A DNA stretch of 64,000 nt from Euglena gracilis (Eukaryota > Euglenida > Euglenophyceae > Euglenales), in contig CP154956.1 of NCBI GenBank assembly GCA_039621445.1, positions 29,952,667 through 30,016,666 on the forward strand. The letters run 5' to 3'. Every line of letters begins with the position of its first letter. Within the stretch, counting starts at the first letter, position 1. Below are positions 1-11,494 of this stretch, piece after piece. The notes under the pieces were generated by a model that saw only the letters and a list, made by a program, of their open reading frames with translations, had not been told where the DNA came from and did no database searches. Made by a program: the position numbers and the translations under genes.

Positions 1-663
1 TCGGATCTGGGTGCCTTGGAGTGCCTTGGAGAGCTCCAGGGCTCTCCGAGACCTCCCCAGGGGGTTGGCCACTTCAGCCTGCCCCCTTCACGCCGCCACT
101 CCCGCCTGGCTGGGCGTGCCCCCTTGCCTTTCTTTCCTTTTCCCCTCTTGCCACTGTTGGGTCCGGAGCTGCAAATGCGGTTCTGATCCGGTTCCTTTTT
201 TCGCCCGTCCTCGCGTCTTCTGACTCCTGCTGTGCACTCCGGGCATTCTGTCCTTCTTCGGACGTCTTGGAAAAGGACGACTGGTTGACATGGGATGGGA
301 AAGGTGCGGAGTGAAGAAATGTGGCTGAAAATATTTGGGAAAGTTGTGGGAAATTTCCATCATTCATTATCAAGAAATATGGCACTGTCCGATGTCTTAT
401 TTTGCACAAAACACATGACTGGAGAGGGGTAAACAAGTGTTTGTGTAAACAAGGCAAACAAGTATGTGTGAAATTTTTTGAACAAGAAGGTGGAAGCAAC
501 AATTTCCTTATCGTTTGGAAAATCTGATTATTTTTCGCATTCTTGGACCATTCATTTCCCCCCAATTTTTATTTTGATTTTTTTTTTGCTTTCCTCAATA
601 TCATTATTATTTCCGGAAATATATTTTCCTTTCCATTCATCCTCTCCACCAATGCTAGTGCAG
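1..663. other. Left edge, no exon identified
   Basis: This stretch lies upstream of the first exon I can recognise and is probably intron or 5' part of the amine oxidase gene. It is mixed-composition DNA with T-rich runs. The small open frames seen here match nothing I know, and I could not place an exon with convincing splice sites. Confidence 0.3.
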
Positions 664-1669
664 CCATCCCCAGCGGACAAGACACAGGCCATCCTGCGCC
701 TCGGGATGGGGCAGCGGGAGAAGGCGCTGCTCTTCTGGCCGCGGCCGTTCTGGGACCCGGCCATACCACAGACAGTGCATGGGGCCGACGCAGAGCCCCG
801 GTACATACGCATGCGATGGCGCTGCGTGTCTTGTGAGCATCTTTTCGAGGAAAACCGGGTCCATCTTTTCCTCCTAATCCCCCCCAAGGCACGTGTCTGT
901 GTGTCTTGTCAACACAAGCGTCCACCTGTGGCTCCATTTTGTTGTTCTCTCGAGCTAATATCAGGAGCTTACCATTCCCTGAGTGTGTGGGATGGACCTG
1001 GCGCTGGCAGTGTTCCGCCATCCCCGTCGCGCTGACGTCGTCATGTGGCACTGGGCAGCGGTGTCCCGCCAGCCGGCGGACCACGGTGTGTTTGTGATGG
1101 CGATGTGCTAGCAGCTAAGCTGCTTTTTGTTATTTGTTGCGACATGTGTATGTTGGTGTGTGTGTGTGCATGTGTGTGTTGTGTTGTGTGTGTGTGTGTG
1201 TGTGTGTGTGCATACGTGTGTGTGATCGTGTAAACCCCATCCCAGGTTTATAAACCCCAAAATTAATAATGAAAACATAAAAAACAAAAAAGAGGAGAAA
1301 AATTACTTATAAACATGTAATTAACTAAAAGAAAAACCTCAGGACCAATTTCGACTGCCCAAATGATAATCGTCTTTTGCGGTGCAAGTAGGCAAAAAAA
1401 GCACGAAAAAAAAACAAACCCCAAACATCATTAAAATAATATAAAAAAAATCCATGAAATTGGGTCGGAATAAAAAAGAAAATTTGCATTGTGAACAAAA
1501 CTAAAGAAACACAAAACAAAACAAAAGAATGCAAAAAAGGGCCTGAAACGGACTTTGGGTCAATTTTGACTTCAAAAAATGCTCTCAAATAGTTTCCCCC
1601 AAATAATAATCGCCCCTGGCTTCTGAGGGAAGTATTATTTGAGAGGTTTTGTGTGCACACTTGGGATGC

Positions 1670-1708
<39 letters not shown>

Positions 1709-4114
1709 TGTGCGCGCGCGCGCGCGCGTGCGTGTGTGGGTGCGTTCGCGCGTGCACGTGTGTGTGTGTGTGTTGAGGGTGGGTGTGTTGGGGGTGGGTG
1801 TCTGTAGGCTGGATGCTCCGCTGATGATTGTCAATTTGGTTTGCTGAGATGCGGGCACACCCAGGCAGCCTCCAAAGAAGGGAAACCCTCGCCCAAGGGG
1901 TGGGTGAGTCGGTGTCGCCCCCCCCCCCCCAGGCTGGCTGCACCTCGTGACGTCCCCACCGCTGTCCTGTGCCATTGCGTCGGCCTCCGACTCTGAGGCA
2001 TCCGATATCGCCCTCCGCATTGTGCGGGAGGTGTGCGGAAAAGTTGACTTTCCTTCTCGGTGGTTTGTGGGTATTGTGCTTTATCTGCCACCTACAACAC
2101 CCCTTTCTCTGACCAGGGAGCAGGGGTTTTCTTAAGCCGGAGGGTACCCCATCCCCCGGGGGGGGGGGGGGGTCCAGCCAGCCAGCAGCTCAAATCCAGC
2201 CAGCAGCCCAAATTCGGGCTGGGAGCCCCCCCCCCCGGGGGTCAAGTGAAATAAAGTTGGGTCCAGCCCGGCCTCCGGAGGCCGGGCCAGCCGGCCGCAG
2301 GCCGGCCCAGCTGGCCGAAGGCCGGCCAGCCAATTGGGCTACCCAGCTCACCTATCCCTGCATTTTTCCCCTCATCACAGCTTCCTCCATCACAGCCCCC
2401 CAGCCTTGACCTAGCTATCAAAATGTCGAAAATGCAAAAATGTGTTAGAAAATTTTTTTTTCATCGACCCAGCCCAGCCCAGCCCCCTCCAGCCCCGGAC
2501 CCCCCCTCCCTCCCCCTATCCCCCCCCCCCCGGGGAAATATCTTTTGTGATGTGTTTGGATTTTTTTTTTGCATTTTCTCCGATTTTTTTTGGTTCTTCT
2601 GAGAAATGATTGTTTTCGAGAAATTTAGCAACATTTTCCCTGAATTCAAACAGGGGAAAGTTTTTATCTGCAAATTTCTGTGTTTTCCCCGCGTTTTCCC
2701 CCCTCAATTTCCCTCATTTTTCCACATTTTGTGAAGTTTCCCCACAGCTCACCAGCTTTTTTTAAACTTATTTTCATGTCCATTTATTTCCATTTCATTT
2801 CTAATTTTTGACAAGGGCCCGCCTTTTTTGGAATTATATCAATTTTTCCCCTTTCCAGAAATTTGGCAAGCAATTTGCTTTTTTTTTGAAACCAGCCTGT
2901 TTGAATGTTTTTGGGTCTTTTCAGATTCTGGCCTTTTTGGAGCTTCCAGGCCCACATGGCATAAAATGGAAATTGCATTTTTTCGCGCTATTTTTTTTGT
3001 TTAATTTTTGTTATTTTTTTGAGAGTCCATGTTGAGTTCCCCTGCTCCAAATGCATGCGTTTGCAGATGTGTCTGGTGGCGGGAGTTCGGTGGGTGGCTG
3101 CGAAAGCCTGCGCCCACCGCTGCAACTGCAATGAGAGTTCCCGCCGTTCACAGATGTGGCCGGACGCCCCCAAGCCCAGCCGGCAGCACTTCACCCGTTG
3201 GGGCTCTCCCTGGCCGGCGGCATCGGGGCAGGGACGGGGGCGGGCTTCCCTCCCGCCTGTTGACGTCTTTTCTCATTTGTATTGCCTCCATTTTTCTTCA
3301 GCCGGAGCGTCCCAGACTTCCGGCCGGGGAGTGGGGGGTTCGGGCCAGGAATGAGGTGTGGCCGTGAGACGAGGGGGCTTTGGGGCGAATGGCATGCCGG
3401 CGGCCCGGTCCGACCCGTTCAGTGGGGGGTCCCACTCCTACGTCCCGTGCGGGGCCTCGCTGCGAGACGTCCAGAGGTCTCCTCCGTTTGCCGCACAGCA
3501 CTCCCCCCGGGTGGGGGATGGCAGGTTGTGTGGCGGGCTGGCTTGGCAGCACTGCTCGTCCTGTTCCCGGCCCAAACGGCGCTGTGGCTGCTTATGGCTG
3601 CAGCCCAGCCATATGGCCCGAACCGGGGTGAGGGTGCGAGGTTTTGTGGGGGTGGAGTCAGGGTTTGGGTTTAGGTTAGTATTTATTTATTTAGGTTTGG
3701 TTTAAGGTTGGGCTTAGGGTTAGGGTTCGGGCCAGGGTTAGGAATGAAAACTGGGAGGGGGGGTTGGTTGGCGTCGGTCTCGATCGTCCGGTGGCCCCGT
3801 TTCCCGCCGCGGCGCACCCACACAGGTACGCGGAGCCGGTGGAGGGCCGGCTGTGGTTCGCCGGGGAGGCCGCCTCGCTGTGGGACGCCCCCCTCGTCCA
3901 CGGGGCATACGCCTCGGGCCTCTTCACGGCGTGGGACATCCTCGCCCACCGGGGCCAACCACTGCCGGCCCGGGATGGACCGACCTTCACCCAGTACACG
4001 GAGCGGTTCTTGCCATGCAACGCTCAGGCGTGTCATTTCGTGGACACCAAATGGGAAGCAACACACGCGCGCGCACGCACAGTAACACACAACACAATAT
4101 ACAACGCAACATAA
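664..4114 (+). CDS. Flavin-containing amine oxidase (polyamine oxidase/LSD1-like), 3' part, multi-exon
   Basis: FAD-dependent amine oxidases oxidise C-N bonds of polyamines, monoamines or methyl-lysine. Exons seen: 664-774 (after CAG, before GTGCAT), with the substrate-domain segment KTQAILRLGMG..K..L.F then FW; about 3154-3204, ending HFTRWG; about 3409-3476, with SDPF.GGSHSYVPCG; and 3826-4114, with the C-terminal FAD motif GRLWFAGEAAS and then GAYASGL. The last two join cleanly: donor AG|GTCTCC at 3477, acceptor CACACAG|G at 3826, rebuilding ..DVQR-YAEPVEG. TRW-x-x-DPF followed by GSYSY is the conserved order in this family. The junction between TRWG and SDPF has no GT-AG pair. An exon beginning LQMCLVAG near 3067 is possible, since the family has a LVAG strand there. 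The N-terminal Rossmann GxGxxG part is not in the window. The residues after LAHRGQPLP run into CA-repeat DNA, so the true 3' end may differ from the stop at 4112. Confidence 0.82.
2122..2500. repeat. Dispersed repeat copy 1 (CAGGGGTTTTCTTAAG family)
   Basis: This segment is nearly the same as 28001-28360. It starts CAGGGGTTTTCTTAAGCCGG and runs through poly-G, CCAGCCAGCC, a CCGGCC-rich part and a shared tail ending in CCCAGCCCAGCC. Its left end matches the ends of the 139-bp element at 9817, so it is probably a longer member of that family. It lies within the amine oxidase gene, between recognised exons. Confidence 0.75.
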
Positions 4115-5823
4115 CCCATATATTTATACATAACGCAATTTATGTATGTATTGAGCATTTTTTTTTATGATGTGGTGTGTTTGTGTTTGCAAGTCCATAA
4201 ATGCATTTGTACACAAGTGCATTTATGTTTCCATGCATGTTTTCTGTGATAGTCACGTGTCCTTCGTACCCTAATGTGGCCCTCCCAGGCGAAGAAGATG
4301 GCGCAGAAGCCTCGGCCAGGGTTCGTCCCGCTCTTCCCCTCTGCCAGCTGAGAGACGAAGGCCGCTGCCACACCAAACCTCCTCCCGGTTCGCCCTGTGG
4401 CGCACTGTCTCAAGCAGCCTCTGCCCTTGTGCACTTTCCACGGCTGTGCTACATTTCGATGAATTGTGCACGTGATGCAGTTGCCGCAGCGGCATTTCTG
4501 AAGCTGGAGAGCACCCTCCACCCCCCCCCCCCAGGACGGAAGCTTTAATTCCGGTACGCAGCCCCCGCCCAAACAATTTTTATTCCATTGTTGCCCAGGG
4601 ATGATTTACGTCCCAATTCTTACCTCCCAATCCCGTAATTTTCGGTAGTTTTTTGCCACAATTCTCGTTCCCCTTTCCTCCCTGAGTCTACATAAATTTG
4701 AAATGAAAGATGCAACGCCCAGCCGACAGTTTCTCGGGAAGGGAACACGTGTTTTCTCTCTGCAAAAATTGGAGTTTTTTTTTGGAATTGTTGGGTTTTT
4801 TTTTGCAATTCTGCTGAGAAATGATTTTGACTAAGAAATATTCCACGTCTGAACTTTTTCTCCTGAGACTAATTTTTTGTTGTTCCTGGAAGAGGAGAAA
4901 ATTTTGTAACTCCCTCCAGCAGAAATGTGCCTATTCCCCGTATCAATTTCTTCGCAGTTTCTCCACATTTTCCCACATTATTTCCTGCAATTTTCCTGAA
5001 GGCCTCCAATCTGGCGTTGCTTCAGGTTTTTTTTTTGCAAAGTGGTGTTCTTTCCAATAAAACGCACAAAAGAATGCGAATTTTGAAATTTGTTTTGTTT
5101 GGAGTGTGGAGTTTGAGATTGTTCCTTTTGTTAGATATCTCCCTACTAAAAAAAAAAGCATTGGATGTTCTTTTTTTTTTTTTAAATTTGCCAATAGGGG
5201 TCTAGATCCTCACCCCCAAAAGTGTCTCAAATGCAAACTTTTTTGAAAATCAAGGATTTCAACATGGCGGGGATAAACAAAGTGTTTTCAAGAAGAAATT
5301 AGTAATAAGAAGAAGAAGAAGAATGTGAGAATAATTAGCCCCCTTTTTCAATTTTTAATACACAGAGCAAGTCGGAAAACTTGCACGAATCAGAGAATCT
5401 GGATCTGGACTCCCCCATTTGGGGATTGATCAAGTTTGGTCAGCCCCCACTCCAGTACATGCTACGCCAAAGCACTATTTTGAGATGTCATCAAAATCTT
5501 GAAATGTGAGAACACGATGCTGAAAGAGCCAGCCCCTCGAACAGCAATCCTTCGGCTGCGACTTAAACCCAACCTACCATTTGCAAATCAGGGAACACCG
5601 GGGGGGGGGGCCCTCCCCTTGGCTGCGCAGCGCAGCTTGTGTGTCGGGGATGCCGGACAGAAGGACTAGTCCCTTTGCCATGTGGGGTGTGCGTTGCCGG
5701 GGAGGCGGTCCGCCCATGCCGGCCCCCCGACCCCGCAGCCCGGCGCCCGACCCCCCCCCTCCCCCCGCCGTGCACCGCTCGGCGGGCTCTGCCCCGCTCG
5801 CTCAACTCCGCCCCGCGGCGCTG
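4115..5823. other. Intergenic stretch between amine oxidase and claudin-like gene
   Basis: No recognised coding exon. It starts with AC/TA-rich low-complexity sequence and continues as T-rich DNA with poly-C tracts. A short basic frame after CCCAG near 4290 (AKKMAQKPRPG) could be a terminal exon of the oxidase but has no supporting similarity. Confidence 0.4.
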
Positions 5824-8800
5824 ATGGCGACGGCCGAGGTGCGGTGACTGGCGGCCGGCACTCGGCCTCAACGTTGCCCCGCAGTGCAAACCATCGGTTT
5901 TTTTTTGCCAGCGGCCTACGCCGTCCCAGCCATGGATTCATTAAACACCTGCGTGACCCCCCAGTCCCGGGGGGGGGGGGGTGTTGGGGCCGCTGGACCT
6001 GGAGCGGATACGCCGTGGGTCAGTCCAGCCCGGCGAAAGGCCGGAAAACCATTTTTAAGGGGTTTTCGGCACTGAGGCTTCTCAGGGTGGGTGGGCACGT
6101 GGGTGGGTGAGTGTGCGCCCGGGAAACATTTGCCCGGTCAGAGGTCACCCGGTGATTCCAGCATCTTTAATGATTTTGTGACCTCGGGCAATTTGCCCTT
6201 TTTTTTTGTTTGTGCACGTGTCCAAACAAGCCGACCCTCTCCCCGGCTGTCCCCTGGTTTCAGTTTCCATGCATCTGGTCGGGTCCGCAATACTCCGGGC
6301 GGAACACCGCCACAGGCCCCGCCCGTGGCTTGCATCCGGGCGGAACGCCGGTCCCAGCGTCGCCGGGCAGCCCGATGGCGGAGGAAGACCTGCCCACCCT
6401 CGCAGCGTGCGGGCACCCCCGGCAGAGGTGCGCCTGCGTCGTCCCCCCCCCCCCTGCCCCCAAAACCTGGGGGGGGGGGGGCAGCGCCGCCGGACGAATA
6501 GGTTTACAACTGCAAGGTCTCCTCCCCCGCCAGCTCTCAGCAACATCTCCGGATTTGGGCTTGGCGGGCGTGGCAGTGAGTGTTCCCCCTCCATATGAGC
6601 ACTTAGTTACTGGCCAACCCCGCTCGGGGGGGGGGGGTGTTTTTTCCAGCTGCCTGGTTTTTTTGGCCCAAACATCCAAGCCCCCCCGGGTGCGCCGTCC
6701 GCAAACCAGAAAAGTGACCGGTTCTTTTTGTCCATTCTTTTCGGAGTTGTCGTCAATTTTCTCTTGGAATCCAGAATGACCGACCCTCCCCCCCCCCCTG
6801 GGATGGTTGTGCCTGACTGGTTTCTGAAAAAAGTGACTGACTGGTTTTTGGAAGAGCGGAATGAAGACGGTAAAGAATGGTCTGTCCTCCACCTTTCACG
6901 CACGCCCCACCCAGCCCCCACCCCCCCCCCCCCAAACCCGTGCTCGGCGGTGGGCCACAGGTGGGCGCTGCTCAGCGCCGTGCTGTGTGTCGCCGCCACC
7001 GCGTGCGCCGCCTTCGCCTGCGCGCTGCCGCACTGGGCCACGGCGGGGCCGGTGTCCTTCGGCCTGTGGGAGACGTGCACCGACGGCTCCAGCGGCACGC
7101 CGGCGGTGTGTGAACGCGCGCGCGGCGCCGGGGACGGGTTTTCGTGGCGATGAAAAGTGGGGGGCCGGAGGATGGAATGAGAGACGGAGATCAGAACTGC
7201 CCGCCATTGGGGTGTCCCTCACCCCCGCTGTTCACCAGACACCCACGACCCTGAAGGGGACTCTTTCCAACGCGCCATGGTGGCAGCCAGGGCATCCCTG
7301 CCAGCACCACCAGGGCAGAACGGGAATCGGCCAAACAGCCAGGGTGGTGGGGGGTCGACCATCCCCCACCCCCCTGCAAGACGGGGGGGGGGTCGACCAT
7401 GCCCCACCTCCTCCGTATTTCCGGAAACACCAATTTTCGACCCCAAAAAATTTTCCCCGTGGATTTGTTAAAAAAATTGTGAGAATGCTGTGGGTGGGGG
7501 GTCGACCCCCCCCACCAGGCCTTCCTTTTCTGCCCTGGTCACCGCCCACATCGTTGTCGACAAGGCACACCGCCCTGTTGCAAAGAGCACTGCCCTGTCG
7601 GCAATCCGTTCCGTTGCGCCAGCCGGGGGTCATCCATACGGGCGGGCCATACCCCCGGCTCGTGATGGGGTCCGGCCGGCCGGGCATGGGGTCCCGCCTG
7701 TCCTCTGCGAACCAAACGACCCACCCTCCCCGGGGGGGGGGGGCAGGGTTCGATGTCAGGAGGGGGTCCGGTTTTAGGTGGGGGAGTGCCCCCCCCCCCC
7801 ATCCCCACCTCCTGGACCCACCATTGATTCAGATGTGTGCGACCCCCCCCCCCCCGGGCCGGGCCGGTGTGACTGACTGGTTTTCGGCTCCAGACCCCCC
7901 CCCTCCTCAGAGGGTTGGGTCGGCCAGAAATGACCAAAAGTGGCCACCCGACACCGAAGGTGTGGAACTTTGGGGGGGTTTAATTCAAAATCCTTTGAGT
8001 TTGAGCCATTTTGGCCAAATTGCCAAAGTGACTGACGCCCCCAGCCCCAGGAGGGGGGAAGGGTAGGAAGTGGGTGACTGGGTTTTGAAGAAACCCCCTC
8101 CCCCTGGCGGGCTGGTAAGCAATGGTATGCTCCTTGACCAGAGGGGGGGGGGTGTCTGGACCTCCCCCCCTGTTGCCAAAGGGGGTCCGAACCTCGCCGA
8201 ATTTTTGTTGCATTTTTTGACAAGTTTTTTTCTCCCCCAGAAAGTGACCCAGCATTTTTGGCCCATTTTTGGGAGCCAATTTGGCCGACTTTGCGCTGGG
8301 CCAAGCGATTCGTCACCTGGATCCCCCCCCCCCCCGCCAGACCGAAGGGGGTCCGACCCCCCCCCCCCTGCCTGCTATTGAACCCGGGGATTGAGTTGCA
8401 CATCGCTTTCCATTCCGGTCGCCGCAGTCCTGTGCTGGGCTGGACGCCGGGGCGCTGCCGTGTAGCGACTTCCTCCAGGCCGGGGCTGTGTTGGCCCCGA
8501 TTTTAGGCTCACGCTATTCTTCGCGACCAAGGCGGTTGGCCTCGCCGAATGCCCTGCTATGGACGTGGGTGTTAGGGGATGCTGTTGCTTAAAGGTGTCC
8601 GAACCACCCGGGGGTGATTGACGGGTTTTGGCTCAGGACCACCGGCCCGGGGTGGGGTCGGTCGGACTCGCCAAAAGTGGTCTCATGTTTCGAAAGTAGT
8701 TCAAGGCGCCGAAATGGTCTCGAAGGATGCAATTTTTTTTTGCTGTTTCAGCCAAAATCGGCTTCAGCGGCCAGAGTGGCCCCCCTGGGAAAGGAGCAGG

Positions 8801-11494
8801 AAGTGGGCGAATCTTTTTGATGGCCGAGTGACTGTTTTTTTTTGCAAATGGAAAGTGACCCCCCAGGGGTGTGTGATGGCAATGGCATGGTTGAACCCAA
8901 ACCCTTGATTGCCCATGTGCAGCCCCGCTCCGGACGGTACGCATCATCTGCCCGATCGGCGTCGCGTACTGTATGTTGACCGCCCTGGTGGGTTTCACAC
9001 TGTCCCTCTGGCACCGGCGGGTCAGTATGTCCCTCCTCCAGAGACGTATGCGGCGTCACGCAAACCCCGTGCAAGTCCAAGCCCAACGGAAGCCAATCAC
9101 TCGCACAAGGACGATCACAAGCACACACAGATCCACACACGAATGGCATTGAAGTGCAGGTGAAAGCCAGGACCAGAAATTGCAACACATCGGCGGGGGG
9201 GGGGGCAACAACGGGATGGGTCGCTGGATCGCCTGGTTGGTGTGGTTGCCTCCCCTTCCTCTGCCCTGCCCGCCTCGCAGGCCTGCCTCACCTTCGTGTT
9301 CGCTCCTCTGCTTTCCTGCGCCGTTAAAATCGCGTTGTGCCCCCCCCTGCTCGTGGGGGGCCTCCCCACATGGGGGCGCTCGCTTTCCCCCAATCCCACA
9401 GAATCTTGGGGGGGGTGCTGATGGGACCAGCCGTTGGCCAAGCCGCCAGCAATAGCAGATCCTAGGGGATTTTCAGCCCCCCACCCCCCCAGAAGCATCC
9501 AAAAATGAGTTCATAGCCGGCAGCCCATCCCCAACACGCTGGATCGCCAGCCTCAGCCCTCCCTCCCCCCCAGGCCTGCTGCTGGGGGGGGGCGCCTGCC
9601 TCGCCGCCGCCTCACCACGACGCTCATCTCTTCCTGCTGTGGCTGTTGCTGCTCGGCGTGGTGTGCCCCACCATCTCTTGCGTGGCTTCTCCAACCCAAC
9701 AAAGAGTTTGGGGCGGTGCTCTGCTTTCCCCGACCGTGGCAAGGCGTGTTACAAAAAATCTTTGGGCCAGGTGCTCCGCAGAATGAGGCGCTTTTGTCAC
9801 CATATGCATAGCATCCAGGAGATTTCTTAAGCCGGAGGGTACCCTACCCGCCGGGGGGGGTCCAGCCAGCCAGCCAGCTCAAATCCAGCCAGCAGCCTTT
9901 TTGCCAGCCGGAGGCTGGACCCCCCCCCCCGGGGGGGTCCTTAAGAAATCCCCTGATAGCATCCCCAGGCTGATTTTTAAGGCTGCCCACCCCTCCCCCT
10001 GGGGGGTGCTGCGGAGTTGGTACTCCAAGGCACCCAGATCCGAGCACCCACGGGGGGAGGGCATTGCTAAAGTTGCCAAAAGCCCCCGGCACTCGACCCG
10101 GGTCGAGGCGCCAGAAGCCCAGAAAGCGACCCATTTTTGGGGGCAAATTTCTCCCCACGACCGGGCAGCAGTGCAACCTGCCCAGGCAATCCGAGACCCT
10201 TTCCCCCCCTGGGGTTGGTCAGAATCAGCCTGCAGCACCTGCCATTTTTTTTTAACCTCACCAAATCTCAGGGTGCTGTGCAGACACTGTTTGTGCCGCC
10301 TCGGTTGCCACGCGGCACACTGTGGTCGTGCCCCTTGGCCCCAAATTCCAATATACCATTTTCTCGGCGGAGCAAACCCCGGACCCTGGGCCTACAACAC
10401 GGTGGCGTGGCCCTTCCCCTCAGAAGGGCTGCAACGCCTACACGATGGACTTCTGCCTGTGGGTGCAGCTGGCCGCCGCCCTGCTGTGCGCGGTGGCCAG
10501 CGTCGGCCCCGCCACCAGCCGGAACCAACGGCTGCTGCCCCCGGTGCCCCCCCTCTGCCCCTGGGGCTCGATATATGCACAGGTTTAAGTGGCCGGTGTC
10601 CACCCCCCCCCCCCCGACCGGAGGTCCCCACCCCCCACCTGCCAAGGTCGTACTGAAGAGGGCGGATCACATTGTGGAGGAGTCCTCTCCCCTGATCTCC
10701 CATCCCAACGTCAGTGCTCTCACCACCGAACTTGTTCTGCCAGGCTAATTTTTTTTTGCATTTTTGGCAATTTTTTTTGGCCAAAAGAGCGGCCAAAGTG
10801 GCATTTTGGGCCGTTTTTGTGCAACAAATTTTTTTCGGCCCGGTATTTGTGCTGGGCTGAAAATTGGTCACTGGATCATGCCAATGTTTAAATGGGGGGA
10901 TGCCCCCCCCCCCGGTGACCGGAGGGGGGGTCCGACCCCCCCCCCCTGCCTACCTACCCTTATATCCACTGCCTGCCCCAGCCGCCCATTGCTCGTCCAT
11001 CCTTGAAGCCACCATCCGTGCTTCGGGCACTCTTCCCTCAGTGTTCCACATGTATGTTGCAAGCAATTTCCCCCTTTTTCTTCAATTGTCTTTTCCCACA
11101 GCCTTTTCACCCTCACCACCACTCGGACCCCCAGCTCTGCCGTTGAGGGGTGTCCCCCCCCCACCCCACCCCACAGGAGCCGGAGTTGCCGGTGTTGCCG
11201 TATGTGGTGCTGGACGGCCAGGGGCGGGCCAGGCCTGGGGACCCGGAGCCTGGCCGGCCCAGTCCGCAGTCGGACACGGAGGGGGTGGGTGAGTGGGGGG
11301 AGGGGGCGCTGGCCGCCCCTGGGGTCAAGCGGGACGCCTTCGACGCACCCACCAAGGCCGACCCCCGGCTGCCCGTCGGCGAGGCGCTGTTGCCTTTTGC
11401 CGGCGATGAGGTGCGCCGCCGAGGACGTTCCTCAGCAATGGTCACGCCCCCAGACACCGTCTCCGCCTTGTCGATAGCCCCCCCCCCCTGCTGA
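5824..11494 (+). CDS. Claudin/PMP22-like tetraspan membrane protein, multi-exon
   Basis: Probable four-helix membrane protein with the PMP22/claudin first extracellular loop. Exon 1 is 5824-5843 (MATAEV plus CG, donor GTGACT). Exon 2 is 6961-7109 (acceptor CCACAG); the splice rebuilds R, giving VRWALLSAVL as helix 1, then the loop with W and GLWETC, matching the family W..GLWxxC pattern. Exon 3 (8923-9020) is helix 2 (RIICPIGVAYCMLTALVG) ending WHRR. Exon 4 (9281-9322) and an exon from 9574 carry helix 3, but the frame joining them is ambiguous. Exon 6 (10424-10543) is helix 4 (DFCLWVQLAAALLCAVASVG). Exon 7 (11177-11494) is an acidic/proline-rich cytosolic tail ending at a TGA. The second loop cysteine is not secure at the exon 2/3 join. 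Claudins seal junctions in animals; relatives such as fungal Sur7/PalI proteins act in membrane organisation. The role here is unknown. Confidence 0.65.
5844..6960 (+). other. Conventional GT-AG intron 1 of claudin-like gene
   Basis: Donor GTGACT at 5844 and acceptor CCACAG ending 6960. Splicing joins CG to G and rebuilds an Arg codon, putting a basic residue immediately before the first membrane helix. This join fixes the start codon at 5824. Confidence 0.65.
9817..9955. mobile_element. 139-bp hairpin MITE with 9-bp target duplication
   Basis: The ends are inverted repeats: the left end reads AGGAGATTTCTTAAG, and the right end CTTAAGAAATCCCCTG is its complement apart from one base. The element is flanked by the direct repeat ATAGCATCC at 9808-9816 and 9956-9964, as expected of a target-site duplication. 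The interior is GGGGGGTCCAGCCAGCC-type sequence shared with the repeats at about 2122 and 28001. It lies in an intron of the claudin-like gene. No coding capacity, so non-autonomous. Confidence 0.8.

Noticed and set aside
3708-4085. GGGTTTAGGG/GGGTTAGGG telomere-like words near 3660-3740
   Set aside because: Only a few degenerate copies, internal to an intron between two joined oxidase exons, so not a telomere.
6861-8066. 401-residue open frame, longest in the window
   Set aside because: It overlaps claudin exon 2 in another frame and poly-C/poly-G intron. It is Pro/Arg-rich with no domain; the true frame there is fixed by the GLWETC motif.
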